DNA of 64,000 bases from Empedobacter brevis NBRC 14943 = ATCC 43319. Its GTDB lineage: Bacteria > Bacteroidota > Bacteroidia > Flavobacteriales > Weeksellaceae. The notes beneath the pieces were generated by a model. The model had not been told where the DNA came from. It saw nothing but the letters and a program-made list of their open reading frames with translations, and searched no databases. Below, in pieces: positions 24,150 through 32,270 of this stretch; within the stretch, counting starts at the first letter, position 1; the number at the start of each line of letters is the position of its first letter. Position numbers and translations under genes: made by a program. Location: assembly GCF_000382425.1 (NCBI RefSeq), contig NZ_KB908291.1, forward strand, positions 434,001-498,000, given 5' to 3'.

Positions 24150-25211
24150 ATGAACAGGAAATTGAAAATGATTTACCTACTACTGGTCGTAACACTGAAC
24201 CTTTCTTGTGTTGAAAAGAAACCAACCGAAAAAGAGGTTAAGAACACCGAATCGGTCCTTTCTTTAAAAACCGACACCTTAAAATTTACGTCGGCAATAC
24301 GCGCTATCTTTCAGGACAGTAAAGGCAATTATTGGTTGGGGAGTCATAACGAAGGCGTAAGTGTTTACGATGGAAAATCATTTGAATACTTTACAACAAA
24401 TGATGGTTTATCCGACAATCAAATCCGTTCCATCCAGGAAGACAAGAATGGAAAAATCTGGTTTGGAACCGCAAATGGAATAAGTGTATACGACAACGGA
24501 ACGTTTACGCATTATCCATCCAAAAACAACAACCCGATAGTTGATTGGAAGGCAACCAATGGCGATTTATGGTTTTATGCGTGGGAAGAAGACGGAATAA
24601 ATCGTTTTGACGGTATGAATAGGCACTATTTAATTTTCCCAAAACCCAAAAATAAAAATGCTGATAATACGTATGGCGTAACCGGTATCTCAAAAGATAA
24701 AGACGGTAACGTCTGGATAGCGACTTATGCTGCACTATTCAACTATGACGGTAAAATGGTAACAATCTTTGACCATGATAAATTAAACCTGAAAGAGAAT
24801 CAGCGTTTGCATATAAGAAGCGTATTAGCCGATTCAAAAGGACGAATCTGGATAGGAAATAATGGAATTGGCGTTTTGCTGATGGAAGGCAATTCAATCC
24901 TTAATTTTTCTGAAAAGAATAATGTAATCCACCCGGCAAGCACAGGAAGAGGAGATCGATCACAACCGGGCACATTGGAACACCCTTTTGCCATTGAAGA
25001 AGATGCAGAAGATAATATTTGGTTTGGAGATGTATATACGGGAGCCTGGAAATACGACGGTAAAGCCCTGACAAACTATTCAAACAGTGACAAACTATCT
25101 AACCCGATGATTTGGACGATTTATAAAGACAACAAAAACAATTTGCTTTTTGGAATGGCAGAAGGTGGTGTTTATACATTCAACGGGAAAACATTTGATA
25201 AACTATTTTAA
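24150..25211 (+). CDS. two-component-regulator-propeller lipoprotein
   Basis: Starting at ATG 24150 (MNRKLKMIYLL) gives 353 residues with lipobox NLSC (Cys20); the earlier ATG at 24096 lies inside the attC-like site. The mature part is a propeller of repeats typical of the Reg_prop family: DSKGNYWLGSHNEGVSVYDG, EDKNGKIWFGTANGISVYDN, KDGNVWIATY, DSKGRIWIGNNGIGVLL and DNIWFGDVYTGAWKYDG. In Bacteroidota such propellers usually sit on hybrid two-component sensors, but here no kinase follows, so this is a free surface- or periplasm-anchored domain. Role unknown. Confidence 0.8.
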   Translation: MNRKLKMIYLLLVVTLNLSCVEKKPTEKEVKNTESVLSLKTDTLKFTSAIRAIFQDSKGNYWLGSHNEGVSVYDGKSFEYFTTNDGLSDNQIRSIQEDKNGKIWFGTANGISVYDNGTFTHYPSKNNNPIVDWKATNGDLWFYAWEEDGINRFDGMNRHYLIFPKPKNKNADNTYGVTGISKDKDGNVWIATYAALFNYDGKMVTIFDHDKLNLKENQRLHIRSVLADSKGRIWIGNNGIGVLLMEGNSILNFSEKNNVIHPASTGRGDRSQPGTLEHPFAIEEDAEDNIWFGDVYTGAWKYDGKALTNYSNSDKLSNPMIWTIYKDNKNNLLFGMAEGGVYTFNGKTFDKLF

Positions 25212-25224
25212 GCAATACGAACGC

Positions 25225-25366
25225 ACTTCAATCTAACATTTTTTGAATGGTTTTGCTATGCATAAAATTATTTAATCTATAATGAAACAATTAATTATAT
25301 TAGCAAGAAACTTTACAAAATACAATTATAGTTTTTTTACAAAACTTGTATCCTAGTTTCGTGAAA
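25225..25366 (+). repeat. leader repeat, copy 3
   Basis: CACTTCAATCTAACATTTTTTGAATGG then TTTGCTATGCATAAAATTATTT and AACAATTAATTATATTAGCAA, ending TCCTAGTTTCGTGAAAA. It is nearly identical to copy 4 at 26278. No attC-like arms are seen between the preceding gene and this repeat. Confidence 0.6.
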
Positions 25367-25421
25367 AACAATGTTATATGACAGCTTAAAAGCCATCGCA
25401 CAAACCCACGCACCGAAAAAA

Positions 25422-26156
25422 ATGAACGCTATGAATACGCATAAAAGTGAAATTGAAAATCTTGGATTTACGACGATTAACAACATCTATTCAGACGAAG
25501 AAGTTGAAAAAATAATAGAAACCATAAACCAAGTTGAAACTTCAAAAGACACATTCCGAAAATCCGCTGACCTTTTTGCAATTCGTCAATTTTTGAAGGA
25601 AATTCCCGAAACTCAAAAACTGATTTTCAACCCAAAACTGAACGAAATAATTGAAAAACTTTTCGGACAAAACTACTTCGTTGTAAAAAGCATTTACTTC
25701 GATAAACCTGAAACTTCAAACTGGTACGTTTCATATCATCAAGATTTGACAATTTCTGTTGACCAAAAAATTGAACTTGAAAACTTTTCACCTTGGACGA
25801 CCAAACAAAATCAATTTGCAGTTCAACCTCCTATCGAAATTTTGGAAAATATTTTTACGATTAGAATTCATTTAGATGAAACAGACGAAAATAACGGAGC
25901 TTTAAGAGTTGTCGAAAAATCACATTTAAAGAAAATTTACAGACCGGAAACAATAGATTGGGAAACCGAAAAAGAAGTAACTTGTAATGTTGAAAAAGGA
26001 GGAATAATGATTATGAAACCATTGATTTTACATAGTTCAAGCAAAACAACTAATAACAAAAAAAGAAGAGTAATTCATATCGAATTTTCAGACATTGACT
26101 TACCAAACGAATTAAATTGGGCTGAAAAATACGAACAAAAGAAAGCCGTCATATAA
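25422..26156 (+). CDS. phytanoyl-CoA dioxygenase (PhyH) family protein
   Basis: A 244-residue Fe(II)/2-oxoglutarate-dependent oxygenase of the PhyH family. The iron site is in WYVSYHQDLTI (His-x-Asp) and the distal His in MIMKPLILHSSSKT, with the 2-oxoglutarate Arg in NKKRRVIHIEF. The start is uncertain: ATG 25422 and 25431 both fit, while the ATG at 25371 gives a leader overlapping the repeat tail. The family hydroxylates lipids, amino acids and small metabolites; the substrate is not apparent. It is a non-defence cassette cargo, ending directly at the next attC-like site (the stop TAA is part of its left core). Confidence 0.8.
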   Translation: MNAMNTHKSEIENLGFTTINNIYSDEEVEKIIETINQVETSKDTFRKSADLFAIRQFLKEIPETQKLIFNPKLNEIIEKLFGQNYFVVKSIYFDKPETSNWYVSYHQDLTISVDQKIELENFSPWTTKQNQFAVQPPIEILENIFTIRIHLDETDENNGALRVVEKSHLKKIYRPETIDWETEKEVTCNVEKGGIMIMKPLILHSSSKTTNNKKRRVIHIEFSDIDLPNELNWAEKYEQKKAVI

Positions 26157-26241
26157 CATCGGTTTAGAGAAATGCGGGGCAAAGTGCTTAATTGAAAGAC
26201 TTCCTTATCCTCCACTATAACCAAGTCGTAGCCCGTTATGC
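26151..26241 (+). repeat. attC-like site overlapping the stop codon
   Basis: Left core ATATAAC (26151-26157), right core GTTATGC (26235-26241). Arms ATCGGTTTAGAGAAATGCGG and CTCCACTATAACCAAGTCGTAGCCC pair loosely. The core box shares its TAA with the stop codon of the PhyH gene. Confidence 0.5.
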
Positions 26242-26277
26242 AGCATTTTAAACGATATAAGAACAACAAAAATAAAT

Positions 26278-26430
26278 AAAAGGGTGTTACATTTCAATCT
26301 AACGTTTTTTAAATGGTTTTGCTATGCATAAAATTATTTAATCTATAATGAAACAATTAATTATATTAGCAAGAGACTTTACAAAATACAATTATAGTTT
26401 TTTTTACAAAACTTTAATTTACTGTATTTT
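26278..26430 (+). repeat. leader repeat, copy 4
   Basis: GGGTGTTACATTTCAATCTAACG, TTAAATGGTTTTGCTATGC, AACAATTAATTATATTAGCAAG and TACAATTATAGTTTTTTTTAC. It follows a right core box and precedes the next gene, as copy 1 does. Confidence 0.6.
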
Positions 26431-26468
26431 GTGAGACATATTACAGACACACCTTATAATAAGAATAT

Positions 26469-26963
26469 ATGCAGTTTGACCCAACATTCAATTATGGAGA
26501 CACCGACCTTACGAATGATGACAATTTAATTCGCTGGAAATTTGGTGAACTTATAAAGAACCTGGTGACTCTTTCAAGTCAGGCAGAGCGACAGACAGAA
26601 ATAATTGGCATTGGAGCAACTTGCGATGAAATGGCAATTGACTTTGATACATATTTTACCCTTGAATATCACGAGTATTTAAAAAGTGGACTTTTGACGA
26701 GTTCACAAGTTGAGAAACTTAAAGAATTGGACAGGTATTTTGAAAAACGAAGTGGTGATAAATCGCCTGATTTTTGGGACGACTTTCTCTTGGAAACGAG
26801 TTCAGAATGGCAAGATGTTAGGCAAATGGCAAAGGCCATACTCGAAACATTAAATATGCAAGACTTTACTATTGAATTTTACAGAACGGAGAAATATGAA
26901 AAAACAAATAAGGGGAAACGATTAATTATGCAAACAACAAAAACAAGATTAATAAAAACATAA
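26469..26963 (+). CDS. 164-residue soluble hypothetical protein
   Basis: A compact, acidic and helical protein (WKFGELIKNLVTLSSQAERQTEI; TSSQVEKLKELDRYFEKRSGD) without signal peptide or transmembrane segment and without a motif I recognise. The gene is alone in its cassette, 39 bases after the leader repeat, and stops just before an attC-like left core box. Codon use is AT-rich like that of its neighbours. Function unknown. Confidence 0.6.
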   Translation: MQFDPTFNYGDTDLTNDDNLIRWKFGELIKNLVTLSSQAERQTEIIGIGATCDEMAIDFDTYFTLEYHEYLKSGLLTSSQVEKLKELDRYFEKRSGDKSPDFWDDFLLETSSEWQDVRQMAKAILETLNMQDFTIEFYRTEKYEKTNKGKRLIMQTTKTRLIKT

Positions 26964-26966
26964 CGC

Positions 26967-27100
26967 TAGCTAACATCACATTACTAAAATAATACTTTAA
27001 AGGAGAAATAGAAAGTTTCTCTTTTTTTTGTTACAACAGCCTATTATTGTTAAATTAGTAAATACAACCGACTTTTGCTTCGATATTAAAACCAATACAG
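26967..27100 (+). repeat. attC-like element, degenerate
   Basis: Left side TAGCTAACATCACATTACTAAAATAATACTTTAAAGGAGAAAT resembles the long elements at 27719 and 30567, including the AGGAGAAA...TTTCTC hairpin. CAACAGCC...CCGACTTTTGC gives a worn inner hairpin. No right core box GTTA is seen before the gene at 27108. Confidence 0.4.
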
Positions 27101-27107
27101 ATTTTAT

Positions 27108-27710
27108 ATGAAAAATTTAATAATTATTTTCTTCTTACTAGCATCATCGAATTTATTTGCTCAAAAATCTGAAGCTTATATAAATTACATTAAAGAATTA
27201 AAAACAAATACTAAAACAGACAGAAATGACAAAACTGTTTTTACTCTACTTAATAATTTTTATGACGAAGCATTACAGTCAGATGAAGGGGAAATGAAAC
27301 CCGAAACGATAAAAAAAATTCAAGATTTTTATGCAAACAAAGATGCTAAAAATAAGCAAATCCTGAATATGTTTTTAGCTTATCAAAATCATATTAGTGA
27401 AACTGCTGCAGTTGGAAAGCAACCTAATTCAAAATTTCAAGTAGATTTAATAAATGATTTAGAACAAGAAATCAAAAATGTTTATAATGAAGTTCCTGTA
27501 ATAATTTTAATATATAAAGCTGAAGCATTAAATTCAAACGGGCAAACAAAAGAATCAGCAGAACTAATTGATTCAAGTTTAAAAACATTCCCCAATTCAG
27601 TTCCTTTAAAAGTCTACAAATATTTAGACACAAAAAACGATCAAATAAAGCAAGACTTAGTTAGAAATCATTCAAATCATTGGATGATTCAGCAATTCGG
27701 GATAAAATAA
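27108..27710 (+). CDS. 200-residue secreted hypothetical protein
   Basis: A signal peptide (MKNLIIIFFLLASSNLFAQ) is followed by a helical region with hints of a TPR-like array (VPVIILIYKAEALNSNGQTKESAELIDSSL, FPNSVPLKVYKYL). No catalytic motif. The protein should be periplasmic. It fills one cassette between a degenerate and an intact long attC-like element. Function not recognised; a binding role is all that the repeats suggest. Confidence 0.6.
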   Translation: MKNLIIIFFLLASSNLFAQKSEAYINYIKELKTNTKTDRNDKTVFTLLNNFYDEALQSDEGEMKPETIKKIQDFYANKDAKNKQILNMFLAYQNHISETAAVGKQPNSKFQVDLINDLEQEIKNVYNEVPVIILIYKAEALNSNGQTKESAELIDSSLKTFPNSVPLKVYKYLDTKNDQIKQDLVRNHSNHWMIQQFGIK

Positions 27711-27718
27711 AAAACAAT

Positions 27719-27894
27719 GTACAACATCACATTACCAAAACAACAATTTAAAGGAGAAATGAAATGTTTTTCCTTTTTTGTCGTCTATGCGGTTCACATC
27801 GACTTTTTTTATACATTTAAAAACAATATAAAGCTGTTGCCCTTTACTTTAACCCATGGTTTCAACCATGGGCGAAAGCCCTAAACCGTTGGCA
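27719..27894 (+). repeat. attC-like site, long form with embedded palindromes
   Basis: Left core GTACAAC (27719-27725), right core GTTGGCA (27888-27894). Inside: an AGGAGAAATG...TTTTTCC hairpin-like stretch, TCGTCTATGCGGTTCACATCGAC, GCTGTTGCCC and a palindrome ACCCATGGTTTCAACCATGGGC at about 27851. Same layout as 23932 and 30567. Confidence 0.5.
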
Positions 27895-27914
27895 GTAATG
27901 TTGAAAAAACTGAA

Positions 27915-28493
27915 GTGAAAGAATTTAAAGAACACATAAAAGAAAATTTTGGAGCATTAACAAACGAAGAAATCGAAATTCTTCAGTCATTTTTTTATGA
28001 AGAAGAACTAACCAAAAACGAATTCTTTGCCCAAACTGACAAATATTGTAATAAACTAAGTTTAGTAAAATCCGGACTTTTACGCATCTACAGGCTTTCT
28101 GACGGAAAGGAGATTACGCAGTGGATTTCAACACCAAACTACTTTGTCACTGAAATTTCAAGCTTCTTTTTTGACCAGCCCAGTCGATTATCCATTCAGG
28201 CTTTAACCAATGTGGAATTGCTGACCATTGACAAACAAAGCTATTCGGAATTAAACAAAAAATTACCCAAATGGAAAGAAATAGAAACGCAGTTTATCGC
28301 CAAGTGTTTCGCAGTTCTCGAAGACAGAGTTTTTTCGCATTTATCAATGAGTGCCGAAGAAAGGTATAACGTATACTTTGAGCAAAACAGAGAACTTTTC
28401 AACCTGGTTCCGTTACAATATATTGCTTCCATTTTAGGAATGTCAGCGGAAACTTTTAGTCGCATAAGAAAACGAAAAGCTGAAAATTCTTGA
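27915..28493 (+). CDS. Crp/Fnr-family transcription regulator
   Basis: A 192-residue protein with a cNMP-binding-like beta roll (KSGLLRIYRLSDGKEITQWISTPNYFVTE; residues about 30-110) and a C-terminal helix-turn-helix (LQYIASILGMSAETFSRIRKRK). It lacks the Arg-Ser ligand motif of Crp and iron-sulphur cysteines of Fnr, like many Bacteroidota homologues. The start is GTG at 27915, 20 bases after the right core box; no in-frame ATG fits. It is followed 55 bases later by an SRPBCC gene, giving a two-gene cassette. It probably regulates that gene or distant genes. Confidence 0.85.
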   Translation: MKEFKEHIKENFGALTNEEIEILQSFFYEEELTKNEFFAQTDKYCNKLSLVKSGLLRIYRLSDGKEITQWISTPNYFVTEISSFFFDQPSRLSIQALTNVELLTIDKQSYSELNKKLPKWKEIETQFIAKCFAVLEDRVFSHLSMSAEERYNVYFEQNRELFNLVPLQYIASILGMSAETFSRIRKRKAENS

Positions 28494-28548
28494 TTTTTGT
28501 CAAGAGCTTGAAAAGAGAAACAATCGACCTTTGTAAAAAGTTTAAATC

Positions 28549-28974
28549 ATGACAAAGGAAATAAAAACAGAAATCACGATAAATGTAAATCCTGAAAAAG
28601 TTTGGGAAATTTTAATCAATCAAAAAGAATACACAAACTGGAATCCGTTTATTAAGAAGCTTGAAGGAAAATTAAAAGTTGGTGAAAGACTAAAAGTAAT
28701 TATCCAACCCGAAAATTCCTCAAAAATGACATTTAAACCAATCGTTTTAGCGTATGAAAGTTATAAAATACTAAAATGGAAAGGAAAATTTTTAATTGAT
28801 GGGCTTTTTGATGGAACACATATTTTTGAACTTATTGACAACAAAAACGGAACGACAAATTTTAAGCAAAGTGAAGTGTTTGATGGTATTTTAGTTCGGT
28901 TCTTTAATTTGGACAATACAAAAAAAGGATTTGAAAAAATGAACAATGAACTCAAAAAAAGATGTGAAAAATAA
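28549..28974 (+). CDS. SRPBCC-family (START-like) protein
   Basis: A 141-residue protein with the SRPBCC pattern: TEITINVNPEKVWEILINQKEYTNWNPFI at the start, a beta sheet (LKVIIQPENSSKMTFKPIV, YKILKWKGKFLIDGLFDGTHIFELI) and the C-terminal helix (GFEKMNNELKKRCEK). The fold binds hydrophobic ligands in a deep pocket; the ligand is unknown. It is in the same cassette as the Crp/Fnr gene and probably under its control. Confidence 0.8.
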   Translation: MTKEIKTEITINVNPEKVWEILINQKEYTNWNPFIKKLEGKLKVGERLKVIIQPENSSKMTFKPIVLAYESYKILKWKGKFLIDGLFDGTHIFELIDNKNGTTNFKQSEVFDGILVRFFNLDNTKKGFEKMNNELKKRCEK

Positions 28975-28982
28975 AAAACAGT

Positions 28983-29095
28983 GTACAACTTATACTTCCT
29001 TTTTTGGTAAATTAGTAAATATAACCGGCTTTTGCTTACCGTGTAGCTAAACATCAAAACGTAGCTGATTTTAGCAATACACAACGCAAAAATTG
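28983..29095 (+). repeat. attC-like element, degenerate
   Basis: Left core GTACAAC (28983-28989), as at 27719, followed by the middle motif TATACTTCCTTTTTTGGTAAATTAGTAAATA and GGCTTTTGCTTACCGTGT also found in the sites at 18393 and 21090. The right arm and GTTA core are missing; the next gene begins at 29119. Confidence 0.4.
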
Positions 29096-29118
29096 AAAAT
29101 TAAAAAATTATAAATTCG

Positions 29119-29904
29119 ATGGACAATTATGTAAAATCTTCCGATGCAAGCAAAATTCATTATACAACAGCATCACAAAATAATACAATCACTTTAGTTT
29201 TTGTCCACGGATGGCTTGGCAATACCAATTGGTGGCACAACCAGGAAATATATTTCAGGGAAAAATACAATATTGTAGAAATAGATTTAGCGGGTCACGG
29301 AAAATCGGATAAATCAAGACAAAATTGGACGGCGGCGCAATACGCAAATGACATAAAAGCAGTTGTTAATGAACTTAATTCTTCGGAAATTATTCTTATC
29401 GGACATTCCATGTCAGGCGCATATGTTGTGGAAGCCAGTATCGATTTGCCTCAAGTTAAAGCAATTGTTTTAGTTGACACTTTAAAAGACTTAGACGAGG
29501 ATTTTACTCCTGAACAAGCTGAAGAGTTTATGTTCAGCCATTATCGAAAAGACTTTAAATCTGCCGTTGAAAATCTTCTTCCACACTATCTTTTTGTTGA
29601 AAAAACGCCTGAAAATATAAAAAGACAGCTTCAATCAGAATTTCTGCAAAACGAATCTGATTTAGCGATAAATGTTCTTCGTCCGTTATACGAAATGGAC
29701 ATTCGTAAAATCGCAAAACAAGTGGATGTGCCTGTAAGAGCCATTAATTCTGATGCTTCACCTACAAGCATTGAAAACAATAAAAAGTATTTTAGCAACT
29801 ATGATTCTAAAATAATAACAGAAACAGGACATTATCCAATGCTTGAAAAACCTGATGCGTTTAATACATTATTAAATGAAATAATCAATGAGCTGAGTGT
29901 ATAA
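29119..29904 (+). CDS. alpha/beta hydrolase
   Basis: A 261-residue alpha/beta hydrolase: the oxyanion motif VHGWLGNTNWW, nucleophile elbow LIGHSMSGAYVVE (Ser), acidic region near PVRAINSDASPTS, and the catalytic His in ITETGHYPMLEKP. No signal peptide, so cytoplasmic. The family covers esterases, lipases, haloalkane and C-C bond hydrolases; the substrate is not evident. It is alone in its cassette. Confidence 0.85.
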   Translation: MDNYVKSSDASKIHYTTASQNNTITLVFVHGWLGNTNWWHNQEIYFREKYNIVEIDLAGHGKSDKSRQNWTAAQYANDIKAVVNELNSSEIILIGHSMSGAYVVEASIDLPQVKAIVLVDTLKDLDEDFTPEQAEEFMFSHYRKDFKSAVENLLPHYLFVEKTPENIKRQLQSEFLQNESDLAINVLRPLYEMDIRKIAKQVDVPVRAINSDASPTSIENNKKYFSNYDSKIITETGHYPMLEKPDAFNTLLNEIINELSV

Positions 29905-29914
29905 AAAAGTAAAA

Positions 29915-30016
29915 ACATCGGCTACAGCAGTTTACCAAAATAACAATTTAAAAGAGAAATGGAATGTTTTGGCTTCCAAACCCTTCACTATCGCCAAGCC
30001 ACAACCCATTATGTGA
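29915..30016 (+). repeat. attC-like site with worn core boxes
   Basis: GGCTACAGCAGTTTACCAAAATAACAATTTAAAAG on the left and CTTCCAAACCCTTCACTATCGCCAAGCC.CAACCCATTATG on the right are close to the site at 19717-19812. The right core reads CATTATG and the left core TAAC is replaced by CTACAGC. Confidence 0.4.
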
Positions 30017-30022
30017 CATTTT

Positions 30023-30559
30023 ATGAAAAACAACGTCTACAAAGAATTTTTAGTAGAAAATGATTTCAAAGAAATTGAAAAAAAATATCGAGAAGAATAT
30101 TCAAAAGAATTTCAACTAAATAAAAATTCATTATTGTTCAGTAACTTCAATAAGAACATTCATCAAAAATATTTAGAAAACAAAATTGAAATAACTGAAT
30201 CTTACTTTAAAAACCTTGAAAATGACTTTTTAAATAAAAGTGTAGAAATAAGTGATTATTATCCAATATTTTTACTCGAAGATGGATTTGATGAGTCACA
30301 ATCTAAGTTTTTCGCAACATATTTTTTACAATTTATCAAAAACCTGAATATTGCAATCTCAAACGAATATTATAATGGTGAAATCCTTGATTTTACGTGG
30401 AATATTTTTGACAGAATATTTCACGAATGTTTTCATTGTGAACAAGAATTTGAAGAAGAATACTTTAAAGAACTTACCAAACTTAAAAAGCAAATAATGA
30501 AAATTGACAAACAAGACGAACATTTAATTAAACAAAAAATTGAACAATTTATATCATAA
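30023..30559 (+). CDS. 178-residue hypothetical cassette protein
   Basis: A soluble, strongly helical and charged protein (DFKEIEKKYREEYSKEF; FHECFHCEQEFEEEYFKELTKLKKQIMK). There is a His/Cys cluster FHECFHCEQEF near residue 135 that could bind metal. No known domain. The start ATG lies within the right side of the attC-like site. Function unknown. Confidence 0.55.
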   Translation: MKNNVYKEFLVENDFKEIEKKYREEYSKEFQLNKNSLLFSNFNKNIHQKYLENKIEITESYFKNLENDFLNKSVEISDYYPIFLLEDGFDESQSKFFATYFLQFIKNLNIAISNEYYNGEILDFTWNIFDRIFHECFHCEQEFEEEYFKELTKLKKQIMKIDKQDEHLIKQKIEQFIS

Positions 30560-30566
30560 GAAAAAC

Positions 30567-30784
30567 GCCACATCATATTATCAAAATAACAATTTAAAGG
30601 AGAAATTAGAGTTTCTCCTTTTTTTGTCGTCTATGCGGTTCCGTATTTGTTTTTTTTCGTAAGTTTAGTAAACAATAAAAACTGTGGCTCATGCCTTTCC
30701 CCTTTCGCCCATGGTTGAAACATCTGGCCCACGGTTTTAACCGTGGGTGAAAGGAAAAACTCGTCAAGTCTAAGTCCGTTATGC
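30567..30784 (+). repeat. attC-like site, longest form
   Basis: Right core GTTATGC (30778-30784); left core is worn (GCCACAT). Inside: a GGAGAAATTAGAGTTTCTCC terminator-like hairpin ending in T-run, GTCTATGCGGTTCC, and two palindromic GGTT.AAACC/CCCACGGTTTTAACCGTGGG units. It is 218 nt long and similar to 23932 and 27719. Confidence 0.5.
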
Positions 30785-30803
30785 ACCATTTTAAACCAAG
30801 CGT

Positions 30804-32048
30804 ATGAAACAATTACTCACATTTGTTACAGTACTTATCTTTAATTTTAATGTCTTCGGACAGGAAAGTGAATTTAAAACCTACAAAAACGGATTAATTT
30901 ACAGTGAAGAGGCTATCAGTAAACTTGGGCGCGTTGTTGACTCTTTAAATCTGAAATTCAAAACGTGTGATGTCAACAAAAAATTTTATGCTAAAAATCA
31001 AACCATTGGTTACGTTGTTTCACTTGAGTCCGGAAATATTAAACAGGCAAAACAAGATCTCGAAAATAAAATTCCATTGGATGAATTTATAAGGAAATAT
31101 CCCCAGGCAGAAGTCGGAAAAAACAAACTGATCATTAAGCGAAAGTACAGGAATTACGAGGACAAAGAAGTTGTCGAATTTGAAGAATTCGATTTAAAAA
31201 GTGATTACGGATTACGTATTGAATCAGAAGACTTAAAGTTATATAATAAGGAATTAAAAAACACCTGGCTATTTAGATACCACAAAAAAACAGATTACTC
31301 GGAAGAATCAATAGAGGCGTTTTATTTTCCTGAAAATTTTCAATCAAACGAAATCCCCAATAAATATGCTGTAATGATTGGCTATTCTGATTGCTTAATT
31401 GATACAACTGCAACAAAATTCAAAGACAAGTTAAAAGATGGCTGGGTTGAACTTCCTAAAAACTGGCAGAATTTTTCCAAAAAGAAAAAATCAAAACTTT
31501 TAGACCAAATGAGAAGCACCAGGGTGATTGGCGGATGCAGTCAGGACAGCAGCCCGAGAGACCACGCTGTAAATATCGCTTTACTGTCTGCAGAAACGTA
31601 TAATTGGAGTGTTTTCCTAAAAGCGCATCTGGATATTATGAACGACAGATTTGAAAGAGTTTCTGATGGAAGTTATGCATGGGGCGAAAGAAATACCTAC
31701 ATTAAAGAATTAGAAACTTTAGACATAAATGTTCTTGATTTAATACTGGGAATTTCGCTGCGTGTAGAGAATGCTGCAACCAATCACTATTATGGCAACA
31801 TAAGCAGAATTGGCCGGGCACTGGCGGAAACAAAAAACCGAAATGAAATAGAGGAAGCCATTTTATCTGCGGTTTCGGACAAGAAATTAGACGACTATAA
31901 CAGACTGCTGTTTTATTTCCTGTTCAGGAATTACAACCATTATATTCAGGAAGAAGAGCTAAAAAAGACCAATGAGGAAAAACTACTTTTAGCCATGCAT
32001 ACATTGCCTGACTATTACACAACCGAACTTTTAAAGGACGAAGAATAA
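30804..32048 (+). CDS. 414-residue secreted hypothetical protein
   Basis: A signal peptide (MKQLLTFVTVLIFNFNVFGQ) is followed by a soluble periplasmic or surface domain with no recognised motif. Segments such as YAVMIGYSDCLIDTTATKF and RVIGGCSQDSSPRDHAVNIALLSAET contain Cys residues that could pair. It is the last plus-strand gene of the cassette array and ends with a clear intrinsic terminator at 32065. Base composition is slightly less AT-rich than earlier cassettes. Function unknown. Confidence 0.65.
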   Translation: MKQLLTFVTVLIFNFNVFGQESEFKTYKNGLIYSEEAISKLGRVVDSLNLKFKTCDVNKKFYAKNQTIGYVVSLESGNIKQAKQDLENKIPLDEFIRKYPQAEVGKNKLIIKRKYRNYEDKEVVEFEEFDLKSDYGLRIESEDLKLYNKELKNTWLFRYHKKTDYSEESIEAFYFPENFQSNEIPNKYAVMIGYSDCLIDTTATKFKDKLKDGWVELPKNWQNFSKKKKSKLLDQMRSTRVIGGCSQDSSPRDHAVNIALLSAETYNWSVFLKAHLDIMNDRFERVSDGSYAWGERNTYIKELETLDINVLDLILGISLRVENAATNHYYGNISRIGRALAETKNRNEIEEAILSAVSDKKLDDYNRLLFYFLFRNYNHYIQEEELKKTNEEKLLLAMHTLPDYYTTELLKDEE

Positions 32049-32064
32049 CAATTACCTTAATTAT

Positions 32065-32094
32065 AAAAACAGGATATACTAATCCTGTTTTTTT
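32065..32094 (+). terminator. intrinsic terminator
   Basis: AAAACAGGAT...ATCCTGTTTTTTT: an eight-base stem with a short loop and T-run, 17 bases after the stop codon of the preceding gene. Confidence 0.75.
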
Positions 32095-32270
32095 GTTTTC
32101 AAAGAGATTCAGTAACCAAATACTGCCTTTTAAAACCAATGAGGATGCGCATTACTGTAATTTAAATCAATATTAAATGCAATGCAACCATTAAATTTAA
32201 CAGAATTAATTCTCTATAACGTGAAAAATACAATATGTTTGTGAAGCACTATGAAACAAAAAATTAACAC

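Noticed and set aside
24150-25211. Hybrid two-component sensor
   Set aside because: Only the propeller repeats are present; there are no histidine kinase, receiver or AraC-type domains after them.
80-30784. CRISPR array
   Set aside because: The repeats are long, imperfect palindromes separated by whole genes of different length; there is no regular short repeat-spacer pattern and no cas gene.
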